A DNA stretch of 64,000 bases from NCBI GenBank assembly GCA_003151735.1, contig PLYI01000120.1, positions 1 through 64,000 of the forward strand. The letters are read 5' to 3'. Position 1 is the stretch's first letter. The number at the start of each line of letters is the position of its first letter. Origin of the DNA: Candidatus Bathyarchaeota archaeon. Its GTDB lineage: Archaea; Thermoproteota; Bathyarchaeia; Bathyarchaeales; Bathycorpusculaceae. Of this stretch, positions 39,370 through 47,872 are shown in pieces. The translations under genes and the position numbers were made by a program. The notes beneath the pieces were generated by a model. It worked only from the letters and a program-made list of their open reading frames with translations. It was not told the DNA's origin and did not search any database.

Positions 39370-42237
39370 TTAAGGTCTTCTTCGCATTACCAGTGCAATC
39401 AGTACTGCGCCGATGATGACTAGCAAAACTATTATGGCAATTGCTGAACTCAGAACGTATGTGTCAGTCATGGATGCTGGAGGCGCTGCTGTAGGTGCTA
39501 CGGTTGGTTTTGATTCTTGGACGGTGAAGCTGCTTGTTGCCCATGATGGGAAGTAGCCGTTTGTTCCGTGGAAAGTTGCTGTTATTGTGTAGTTGCCTGA
39601 AATATCGGGTGTCCATGTCAGGCTGTACATGCCTGTCTCATCGGTGGTTGCTGTGCCTATGTTTCTATAGTTGCCGTTAGAGTCAAGAACATCCACTGTA
39701 ACTGGGACGCCCTTAAAGTCGGTTGGTAATGGTTTTTGCTGGTAGACATATCCCATCCAGTCTTTCATGCTTGCGTCAGATGACACTGGAACGCCATTGG
39801 GGAAGTCTGCTGCCTGCTGATCCTGTTTTGTGCCAGCGGAAATGTCTAGAACTGTGCCGCTAATTACGACTGGTTGACCGAAAGCTGCGCCTAGGTTTGG
39901 TGCTTCAACTGTAGTAGCACTTGGTCCTCTGCCGACACTGTAGATTTGGTTGTCATAACTGTTGAACCATGTTGCATAGCCATCTGCAATAGCATAACTC
40001 ATTGATACGAACTCGCTAGTATAAGATGAAAGAGTCCAGATTTCCTGTCCGGTTGTTGCGTTTACGGCGCGTGCCAATGCACCCTTGTAAATTGGGTTTG
40101 TAGCAGTGTGCTCAGTAGTAACTAGATATATTACTCCGTTGCCGACAGCGTTTATGAAGGTTGGGTAAGCACCATAGGGAGTGCTCAGACTTCTGGTAGT
40201 GTTGCCTTCGCCGCCGTTACCGTAGGTCCATTCCATGTTTCCAGTTGTCATGTTATAAGCATAGAGTACTCCTCCGAAAGAACTGCTATAGAGCATGCCG
40301 TAAGCTTCTTGTGCATCTGGTTGGGCAGGACCTGGCTGACCATAATAGTCAATGTCTACTTGCGGTTCCGTTGGACCCCATATTTGGTTTCCCGTTGTCA
40401 GACTGTATCCGACGAATTGAGAAGTTTCCTTCCAAACTTCAGCGAAGACGCCTAGGTTGCCAGAACCGTCTGGCGCTGTTGGATCGACTCCAGCAAAGAA
40501 GACAGTCCTGTTTTCTGGTGGCTGCTGTAATGTCTTAGTCCATAGAAGCGAACCGATTGTACCTAGAGAAGCGTTGATGTTGATAGCGTAGTATGTGTAG
40601 GGAGCCCAGCTTGATGTATAGAAGGGTTGCGGAAGGGCAGGATAAATCCCAGTCATAAAAAGCAACACATTTCCGGTAGCTAAAAGTTCAGTAGGCGCGA
40701 CGGTCATACCGTTGAATGCAGGGATCGAATAGTTCCAGTCATAACTGTACAGTGTACTATTTGGATTCACGACGTTTGCATAGACTAGGTAATTAGAAGT
40801 AGCTGGTGCGTTATTGTTATTTCCAGCAGTAGCTCCTATAGCTGGTTCTGTAATAGTGGCTTGTTGGGCTTGGGCGGCGGTTAGAGCAGTTCCATTAGTG
40901 AAGGACATGTTATAAAGTGTTGGGGCGAGTATGTTGGCGGAGTTTGGAGGAAGGAAAGGATTATTGACATTTGCCCATAGCCGGGATGAGTTCCACTCAC
41001 TCAAATACCATGTCGAGCTTTGATTCGCTATGTTGTATCTTAACTGTTCTCCTGCTGGACCCTGAGCTGGAAAACCTGTTGGAACGCCAGTTACGTTGAA
41101 CAGTGGATCACCTGTGTATGCGTCGAAAGCTCGGGCAAAGTTGGTTGTGAACAGAATTGGTGTATAAACTCCATGTTGGTCGGGGTTCCAAAGGTTATAG
41201 GTGTAGGCAAAGGATAGCGACGGTATTTGTGTAGTGCTCCAAATAATTTTGCCTGTTCTTAAGTCTTGGCAGACAGTTGGTCCAGCAGCAGTGCCTGTAA
41301 ATGATACTGGTTGAGTATAGTATATGTAACCATTCACAATTATTGGATTGACGTATCTTTGTTCGTATGCAGATCCTTCAAACCACGTAATTCCTTTGTC
41401 TGTAGCACCGATGTCTCCGAATACATTGTTTCCTCCGACGACTCCTCCGCCTTGAAGCGGATACGTCCACATTATGTGACCAGTCAGGGGCCCTACGGCA
41501 TCGCCTGGGTACCTTTCAATATCTGACCCCCAGCCGAAACCTGGTGCGAAACTGAAAGCACTGATGTAGCCAGAACCCGTTGCAGAGCTCACCGGTGAAC
41601 CTGTGCCTAGCCAGTTTGACGAAATAGACCACCAGTCTGTGTTTTCACCGTATATTGGGCGTGTCCAGTAGTCAGTTGGAAGCGGCGGGCTGCCTTGAGG
41701 CTGGGGGAGCGGTTCCTGCTGAACTGTTAGTGTTGAAGTCTGTGTGCTTGGCAGATACGTATCCCCAACAAATGGGCTAGTGGGGTCGTAGTCATATTGA
41801 GTATAGTTCTGTCCAGGGAAGGTAAAGATTAAAGTGTATGTGCCGACTTCGGTAGGAGTAAAGCGAGTATACGCACTAGATGTTGGGTCTGTAACTATAT
41901 TAAGCATTGTTGTGGTTACTGTTCCATTAGGCGACACTATTGTTAGGTTGTAGTTATGGAATCTATAGTTATTTGATAACTGTGCAGCTCCGTTTGTCGT
42001 TACAGATTGACCACCGAAAATTAAGTTAATCCAAAAATAAATCAATATTTGTTGATTAACACCTACAGGATTAGGCTCCGCGGTAACGTAGGCGGTCGTT
42101 GGAATCTGCCATGATGGAGTATGCGCACTTGCAGAAGGTATTAGGACTACCGATGTTCCCATTGAAATTATCAATAGCGTAGCAATTGCAATAGCTACAG
42201 ATTTGTTTCTAGAAATTTCGAGTCTTAAAATTGACAT
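39370..42237 (-). CDS. Large Ig/PQQ-propeller/Ig surface protein (955 aa)
   Basis: YWTRPIYGENTDWWSISSNWLGTG; ends LVMRRRP. Confidence 0.87.
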   Translation of the reverse strand: MSILRLEISRNKSVAIAIATLLIISMGTSVVLIPSASAHTPSWQIPTTAYVTAEPNPVGVNQQILIYFWINLIFGGQSVTTNGAAQLSNNYRFHNYNLTIVSPNGTVTTTMLNIVTDPTSSAYTRFTPTEVGTYTLIFTFPGQNYTQYDYDPTSPFVGDTYLPSTQTSTLTVQQEPLPQPQGSPPLPTDYWTRPIYGENTDWWSISSNWLGTGSPVSSATGSGYISAFSFAPGFGWGSDIERYPGDAVGPLTGHIMWTYPLQGGGVVGGNNVFGDIGATDKGITWFEGSAYEQRYVNPIIVNGYIYYTQPVSFTGTAAGPTVCQDLRTGKIIWSTTQIPSLSFAYTYNLWNPDQHGVYTPILFTTNFARAFDAYTGDPLFNVTGVPTGFPAQGPAGEQLRYNIANQSSTWYLSEWNSSRLWANVNNPFLPPNSANILAPTLYNMSFTNGTALTAAQAQQATITEPAIGATAGNNNNAPATSNYLVYANVVNPNSTLYSYDWNYSIPAFNGMTVAPTELLATGNVLLFMTGIYPALPQPFYTSSWAPYTYYAININASLGTIGSLLWTKTLQQPPENRTVFFAGVDPTAPDGSGNLGVFAEVWKETSQFVGYSLTTGNQIWGPTEPQVDIDYYGQPGPAQPDAQEAYGMLYSSSFGGVLYAYNMTTGNMEWTYGNGGEGNTTRSLSTPYGAYPTFINAVGNGVIYLVTTEHTATNPIYKGALARAVNATTGQEIWTLSSYTSEFVSMSYAIADGYATWFNSYDNQIYSVGRGPSATTVEAPNLGAAFGQPVVISGTVLDISAGTKQDQQAADFPNGVPVSSDASMKDWMGYVYQQKPLPTDFKGVPVTVDVLDSNGNYRNIGTATTDETGMYSLTWTPDISGNYTITATFHGTNGYFPSWATSSFTVQESKPTVAPTAAPPASMTDTYVLSSAIAIIVLLVIIGAVLIALVMRRRP

Positions 42238-42462
42238 TTTTCTTATCTCCTTTTTCCGTAAAATAACCAGAAGAAAAATTTAGCTTTTAAACCTTTGCAA
42301 ATTTAACTATTATATTGAATAAAATTGCCTTTTAAGGCAAAAAAAGGCTATAATATAAGGTTGTTTCTAAAAACATAATAAAAGGAACAAAAGCCACAAA
42401 CATTATAAAGCACCCGATGAATTTAAATATAATAAATAATTAAGTGACCCTCACGTGGGATA

Positions 42463-43449
42463 TTGGTTTTAACCGCGCAAGTTAGTGAAGTTCAAGCAAA
42501 AATTCTTAAAGAATTATTAGTGGATGGCCGTCAAACAGATAGCGAAATTGCTGAAAAAATAGGATCTACCAAAGTAGTTGTGAAGAAAAATTATGAGAAA
42601 ATGGAGCAAATGGGCATAATTATAGGAGCGACAACGCACGTTAATTATAAGAGTTTTGGTTACAAGGCTGTAGCATATATTTTAATCAGTGTTGATCCCA
42701 AGCAAGAAAATCTACTTATCGAATACTTGCAAAAACAGCCAGAGGTTTTTTCTGTCAATAGAAGAGGGGTTAAAGGGAACATTGATGTTGTTACAATTCT
42801 TAAAACGCTTGAACAATTGAACGAATTCAAGGATAACATTAAAAGGCATTTTTTTGTCTTCGAAATGAAGACTGCAATTTGGACAGATGTAAAAGAAATG
42901 AATGAAAATTTAACAATAATTCCTGAAAATAGAAAGAATGCTGAGGAGACAACCAATTATCAAGCGAAGACTTTGAAAATCAATCCTCAAAAAGTGTTTG
43001 TCGACCAAATTGATCTAAAAATAGCAGCCAAGTTATCTGAGAACGGACGAGTATCTATGGAGAGCCTCAGCAGAGAAATAGGAATCTCTTCTGACACTGC
43101 CAAAAGGAGATATCGAAAATTAAAGGAAAACGGTGTATTAAAAGTCACAATCCAAATTAATCCAATCAAAATTGGATATCAAGCCATATGCATTTTTTTT
43201 GCGGGTATCTCCAGTGAAGAGTCATTCTCAATCATTAAGGAAATTAGCAAGATCCCTGATGTCATAAGCATAATGAAAACAACAGGAGACTACGACCTGC
43301 AAATATGGGTGATGATAAAGAGTATAGGCCAATTGTTGTCCATTCAAGAAGAACTGCAAAACATGACAAAAATAACTAAAATTGACCTGGAAATAGTGGG
43401 AATGCGAGAAAAATGGCCAACTCCGCGCCAATATATATCAACTTTTTGA
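42463..43449 (+). CDS. Double-module Lrp/AsnC-family regulator
   Basis: VSEVQAKILKELLVDGRQTDSEIAEKIG and VDQIDLKIAAKLSENGRVSMESLSREIG HTH units; ends KWPTPRQYISTF. Confidence 0.82.
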   Translation: MVLTAQVSEVQAKILKELLVDGRQTDSEIAEKIGSTKVVVKKNYEKMEQMGIIIGATTHVNYKSFGYKAVAYILISVDPKQENLLIEYLQKQPEVFSVNRRGVKGNIDVVTILKTLEQLNEFKDNIKRHFFVFEMKTAIWTDVKEMNENLTIIPENRKNAEETTNYQAKTLKINPQKVFVDQIDLKIAAKLSENGRVSMESLSREIGISSDTAKRRYRKLKENGVLKVTIQINPIKIGYQAICIFFAGISSEESFSIIKEISKIPDVISIMKTTGDYDLQIWVMIKSIGQLLSIQEELQNMTKITKIDLEIVGMREKWPTPRQYISTF

Positions 43450-43578
43450 TTTACACACTCGTCAATTTAGCCAAAAATAATGTAAATTAGCAATTTCAAC
43501 GAAATAAATTAAACGAAAGCAAGAAATTTAAATATCAAAAATTAACAAAAGGTAAGAGACATAGAAAGCGTACTTAAA

Positions 43579-44553
43579 ATGAATGAGTTAGACGCAAAAA
43601 TAATCAGAATTCTGCTGAAAGATGGACGTACAGGTTATGACGAAATAGCAAAAGAATGCGGAGCCTCAAAAAACAAAGTTTGGAAACGTTGCCTGTCAAT
43701 GAGAAAAAAAGGCATAATTGAAGGAGCGACAATTCAGGTAAATTTCGGCCACTTAGGCTATGACGCTCTTGCAACTCTGCTCATCAATGTTGAGGCTCAG
43801 CAAATAGAACAGGTTATGGAATTTATTAAGAAATTAAAAGAGGTTCGTGCTCATCGCCAGTATTTCAGCGTTTACAATGTAAGAGCAGTCGCAACTTTAA
43901 GCAATCTAAATGAATTGGATCATGTGAAGCAGGTAATTAAACAAAAGCTCCCTACCATGGCGTTAAAAGATTACATTTGGACAGGAGTTAAAAATATTCC
44001 TGAAAATTTGAATCTAACAGATACTTTAAAAGACACCACAGAAAGCAATCAAGGGAATCCAAGCAAAGCGTGCCTTGTCCCAGATGAGGGAATCACAATT
44101 GATCAGGTAGACAACCAAATAATTAAAAAGCTCACATTGGACGGGCGGGCTTCATTTACTAAGATAGCGAAAGAAATAGGATTATCAACGGATACAGTAG
44201 TAAAAAGGTATCATAGGCTAAGGAAAAACGGTACAATAAAAGTTTCGATCCAAATAAATCCAAACAAAATCGGATACAAATCAATACTAGATTTCAACAT
44301 AGCTTTTACAACGCCCGGCGTCTTGTCTGACACAGTAGTTGAGTCACTTGCCAAAATACCCGATATCATTATTATTACAAAAACCAGCGGCGATTACGAT
44401 CTCCAAGTGACTGCAATGATAAAAGACATCCCAGAATCTTTCACAATTCAAGACCAAATTGCCAGAATCTGCGGTATAACGAAAATCGAAGTAAGCTCAA
44501 GAAAAATTCCTGACAAATGGCCAACGCCACAACAATATATTTCGACATTCTGA
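43579..44553 (+). CDS. Double-module Lrp/AsnC-family regulator
   Basis: MNELDAKIIRILLKDGRTGYDEIAKECG and IDQVDNQIIKKLTLDGRASFTKIAKEIG; ends KWPTPQQYISTF. Confidence 0.82.
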   Translation: MNELDAKIIRILLKDGRTGYDEIAKECGASKNKVWKRCLSMRKKGIIEGATIQVNFGHLGYDALATLLINVEAQQIEQVMEFIKKLKEVRAHRQYFSVYNVRAVATLSNLNELDHVKQVIKQKLPTMALKDYIWTGVKNIPENLNLTDTLKDTTESNQGNPSKACLVPDEGITIDQVDNQIIKKLTLDGRASFTKIAKEIGLSTDTVVKRYHRLRKNGTIKVSIQINPNKIGYKSILDFNIAFTTPGVLSDTVVESLAKIPDIIIITKTSGDYDLQVTAMIKDIPESFTIQDQIARICGITKIEVSSRKIPDKWPTPQQYISTF

Positions 44554-44746
44554 AGTAATTGAACTGCCATCTTATTTTTAAAAGAAGAAGGTTTGCTGGG
44601 TCTCTGGAATTTAGGAAGAAATGCAAATACTAATCACGACACTATGGCAAACTATCGTGAATTTTAACCAGAGACCTCTCAGCCCATGTCTTCTCAGTTA
44701 CCTTAAAAAACAAAAAAAGGGGAAAGGTTGTTTTTTACTGATTTTC

Positions 44747-47605
44747 TTATGGTCGTTTCTTTGTGACTAGCAACGCGAGTATAGCGCCGACTACTACGAT
44801 TGCAATGATAATCGCTATGATTCCTGGTAGAAGATATGTGTCAGCTACCGAAGCTGGTGCTGCTTGTGTGGATGCAATGGTTGGGTGTGCTGGGTCAACT
44901 GCGAAGCTTGTTTCTGCTGATGATGGCCAGTAGCCATTGGTACCAGCGAAATTGGCGATTACAGTGTATTTGCCTGAGATGTCAGGAGTCCATTGAAGGC
45001 TATATGCTCCGCTTGAATCGCTTGTGGTACTTCCGATGGGTCTAAAGTTGCCGTTTGAGTCAATGACGTTTATCACCACTGGAACACCTGTAAAGTTTGT
45101 TGGTAATGGTTTCTGTTGGTAAACGTAGCCCATCCAGTCTTTCATGCTAGCATCGGATGAAAGTGGAACACCATTCGGAAAGTCAGTTGCCTGTTGGTTT
45201 TGCTTTGTACCCGCTGAAATGTCTGTGATTGAACCACTAATAACTAGGGATCCACCTAAAGTGATCGATGCCTTTGGTGCTTCTAGAGTCATAGTGCTTG
45301 GTCCTCTGCCAACAACGTAGATTTGGTTGTCATACCCGTTTAACCAAGTTGAATAGCCATCTGCCATAGCGTAGCCCAAACTGCCAAACTCAGCTGTAGC
45401 ACTCGAAACGGTCCAGATTTCAGTTCCATCAGTCGCGTTAATTGCTCGTGCTAAGGCGCCCTTGTATATTGGTGTCTCAAAAGTATGCTCACTGGTCACT
45501 GTGTATAGTATTCCGTTACCAACAGCTTGTACGAAAGTTGGATAATGCCCAGGTGGAGGTATTTGATCGAAACTGTTAGTACTGTTGCCTGCGCCGCCAT
45601 TACCATAGGTCCATTCTAGTTTTCCGGTTGTCAAGTTAAAACAGTAGATTATTCCTGCATATCCCATAGTGTAGAGGTTGCCATAAGCGACTTGGCTTGT
45701 TATAATGCCACCGCCTGTACTGCCATACCAGTCTAGTGATGTTTGAGATGGAGTTGTCCATAGTTTCGCACCTGTTGCCATGCTGTATCCATTGAAATTC
45801 AACGTTTCCTTAGTTTCCTCAACGAAGACACCGAGATGACCTAATCCATCGGGGGCTGTTGGATCAGTACCGCCTAAAGATATGGTGATGTTGGTTGTTG
45901 GAGTAATTGTATTCGACCACAGTACTGAACCCACATCACCTTTGGATGGATCTAGGTTGACACCGAAGTAAGTGTAGGGATTTGTACTATAGCCGACTTG
46001 TTGTTGGAATGCTGGTAGAGAGCCATTTCTGCAGATGAGAATATTATTTGGGAAAGCGGCGATTACGGTTACAGGGTTTGCGCCTGGTGATGATCCAAAT
46101 GTGGCAGCGCCCATAGTATTAAGCCATGACGCTGAAACGTTCCAGTCATAAGTTGGTTCAGGTCCAGTTGCGGTTGCGGTTAACATGTTGGCCAGGGTTG
46201 TGGAGTTTATGGGGATGTTTCCGTTGACTACTGTTGGAGGTATAGAGTTGTAGTTTATTCCGTCATATGCTGCGACATTTGTTCCAGCTGGTGGGACCGC
46301 TATAGTTGTGTAGCTGGAAAGGTTTGGGCCGCTCATGTTGTAGAGTGTTGGCGATAGAAATGGCGGATACTTGTATGACCATAATCTGGATGAATTCCAT
46401 TGAGCCAGGTAGTATTGAGGGTTTGTAGTGGTGTTAGTGTTTGTGAAAACATATCTTAAGTGTTCGCCTTGTGGACCTAATGCTGAAAAGCCTGTAGGAA
46501 CATTGGTTACGTTGAATAGTGGATCACCTGTATATGCGTCAAAAGCTCGGGCGAAGTTGGCTGTGAATAAAATCGGTGGAAATACTCCGTGTTGATTGGG
46601 GTCTTCAAGGTCATATACGTAGCCGAATGATATTGCAGGTACATCGAATCGTGACCAAATGACTTGCCCTGTGCGAAGATCAACAGCATCTTCAGGTCCA
46701 GCAGCAGTGCCTCCAAATGAAACGGGTTCTTTAAAGTATAGTACCCCATTGATTATTATTGGATAAGCGTATCTCTGGTTGTATGCTGATCCCTCAAAGT
46801 ATGTGTTGCCCTGGTTAGGAAAATTATTTCCGCCGACAACTCCACCGCCTTGTAACGGTTTTGTCCACATGATGTGACCTGTCAGAGGCCCTACGGCGTC
46901 ACCAGGATATCCCTGCACCATTGATTGCTGGAATCCGACGCTCATTGCAACTATGTTGCCAGTACCGACTGTAGGTGAAACAGGTGAACCTGAGCCTAGC
47001 CAATTGGAAGAAATTGACCACCAGCCAGGATTTTCACCGTATATTGGGCGAGTCCAGTATTCAGTTGGAAAAGGATAGCTATATGGAAATACGGGTGTTG
47101 GGGTTTGCTGGACAGTAAGTGTTGTTGTTGCGTTGCTTGGTAAATAAGCATCATTCACGTATGTATCGTTGGCATGATCATAATCATTTATGTTTTGGCC
47201 AGGGAAGTTAAAGAATAGTGTGTATGTGCCAACTTGAGTGGGCGTGAAGGTGTATCCCTGATTTGATGTTGGATCTGAAATGTAAGCAAAAGTTGTTGAA
47301 TTTGTGCTTCCGTCAGGTGCTGTGATAGTAAGCTGGTAGTTATGGAATCTATAATCGTTAGTTAGTGTTTCTGCGTCATACGTTTTGTCGAGCCATATGT
47401 AGACTGTAGCTCTTTGGCCTACGCCTATTGGATTAGGAATAGCAGCTACAAATGCATAGGTTGGAATTTGCCATGCTGGTGTATGAGCACGAGCAGTCGG
47501 TATTGGCACTATAACCATTGCGAGGGCCATTGTAACTATCAAGAATGCGACGATCGAAATAGCTGTAGTTTTACCTTTAGAAAAGTGCATTTTCAAAATT
47601 GACAT
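44747..47605 (-). CDS. Large Ig/PQQ-propeller/Ig surface protein (952 aa)
   Basis: YWTRPIYGENPGWWSISSNWLGSG; ends LVTKKRP. Confidence 0.87.
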   Translation of the reverse strand: MSILKMHFSKGKTTAISIVAFLIVTMALAMVIVPIPTARAHTPAWQIPTYAFVAAIPNPIGVGQRATVYIWLDKTYDAETLTNDYRFHNYQLTITAPDGSTNSTTFAYISDPTSNQGYTFTPTQVGTYTLFFNFPGQNINDYDHANDTYVNDAYLPSNATTTLTVQQTPTPVFPYSYPFPTEYWTRPIYGENPGWWSISSNWLGSGSPVSPTVGTGNIVAMSVGFQQSMVQGYPGDAVGPLTGHIMWTKPLQGGGVVGGNNFPNQGNTYFEGSAYNQRYAYPIIINGVLYFKEPVSFGGTAAGPEDAVDLRTGQVIWSRFDVPAISFGYVYDLEDPNQHGVFPPILFTANFARAFDAYTGDPLFNVTNVPTGFSALGPQGEHLRYVFTNTNTTTNPQYYLAQWNSSRLWSYKYPPFLSPTLYNMSGPNLSSYTTIAVPPAGTNVAAYDGINYNSIPPTVVNGNIPINSTTLANMLTATATGPEPTYDWNVSASWLNTMGAATFGSSPGANPVTVIAAFPNNILICRNGSLPAFQQQVGYSTNPYTYFGVNLDPSKGDVGSVLWSNTITPTTNITISLGGTDPTAPDGLGHLGVFVEETKETLNFNGYSMATGAKLWTTPSQTSLDWYGSTGGGIITSQVAYGNLYTMGYAGIIYCFNLTTGKLEWTYGNGGAGNSTNSFDQIPPPGHYPTFVQAVGNGILYTVTSEHTFETPIYKGALARAINATDGTEIWTVSSATAEFGSLGYAMADGYSTWLNGYDNQIYVVGRGPSTMTLEAPKASITLGGSLVISGSITDISAGTKQNQQATDFPNGVPLSSDASMKDWMGYVYQQKPLPTNFTGVPVVINVIDSNGNFRPIGSTTSDSSGAYSLQWTPDISGKYTVIANFAGTNGYWPSSAETSFAVDPAHPTIASTQAAPASVADTYLLPGIIAIIIAIVVVGAILALLVTKKRP

Positions 47606-47872
47606 TTTTCTTATCTCCTTTTTCGGTAAAATAAACTAGGAAAAATTTGGCTTTTAAACCTTTGCAAATTAAGTAATTATACCGAATAAAATAGCCTTTT
47701 AATTTTAAAAAAAGAAAAAACATAAGATAATTAAAAATTTATTATTACCATTGTAAAAATAAAAGCCAAAAAGAAGCGGAAAAAAGAAAACAAATTCTGC
47801 AAATAGCACAAATCACCGTAATCGATATTAACTGTTTATCCAAGTATCTCAAAAGCAACGTTTGGGGTAACT

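Noticed and set aside
3411-44682. AGAGGTCTCT-like string in intergenic DNA (3412, ~24996, ~44671)
   Set aside because: Only about 9-10 bp shared, inconsistent context and orientation; below what can be distinguished from chance.
12582-46749. Many antisense or alternative-frame ORFs of 60-130 aa inside the large propeller genes (e.g. 13221-13499, 27489-27872, 31706-32005, 40245-40538)
   Set aside because: They lie wholly inside long, well-supported coding frames, have repetitive composition and no recognisable domains; they are shadow ORFs.
11290-47605. Interpreting the propeller proteins as true PQQ-dependent dehydrogenases
   Set aside because: Only PQQ-type repeat motifs are visible. No clear catalytic or cofactor-binding residues were identified, so they are described as PQQ-like propellers only.
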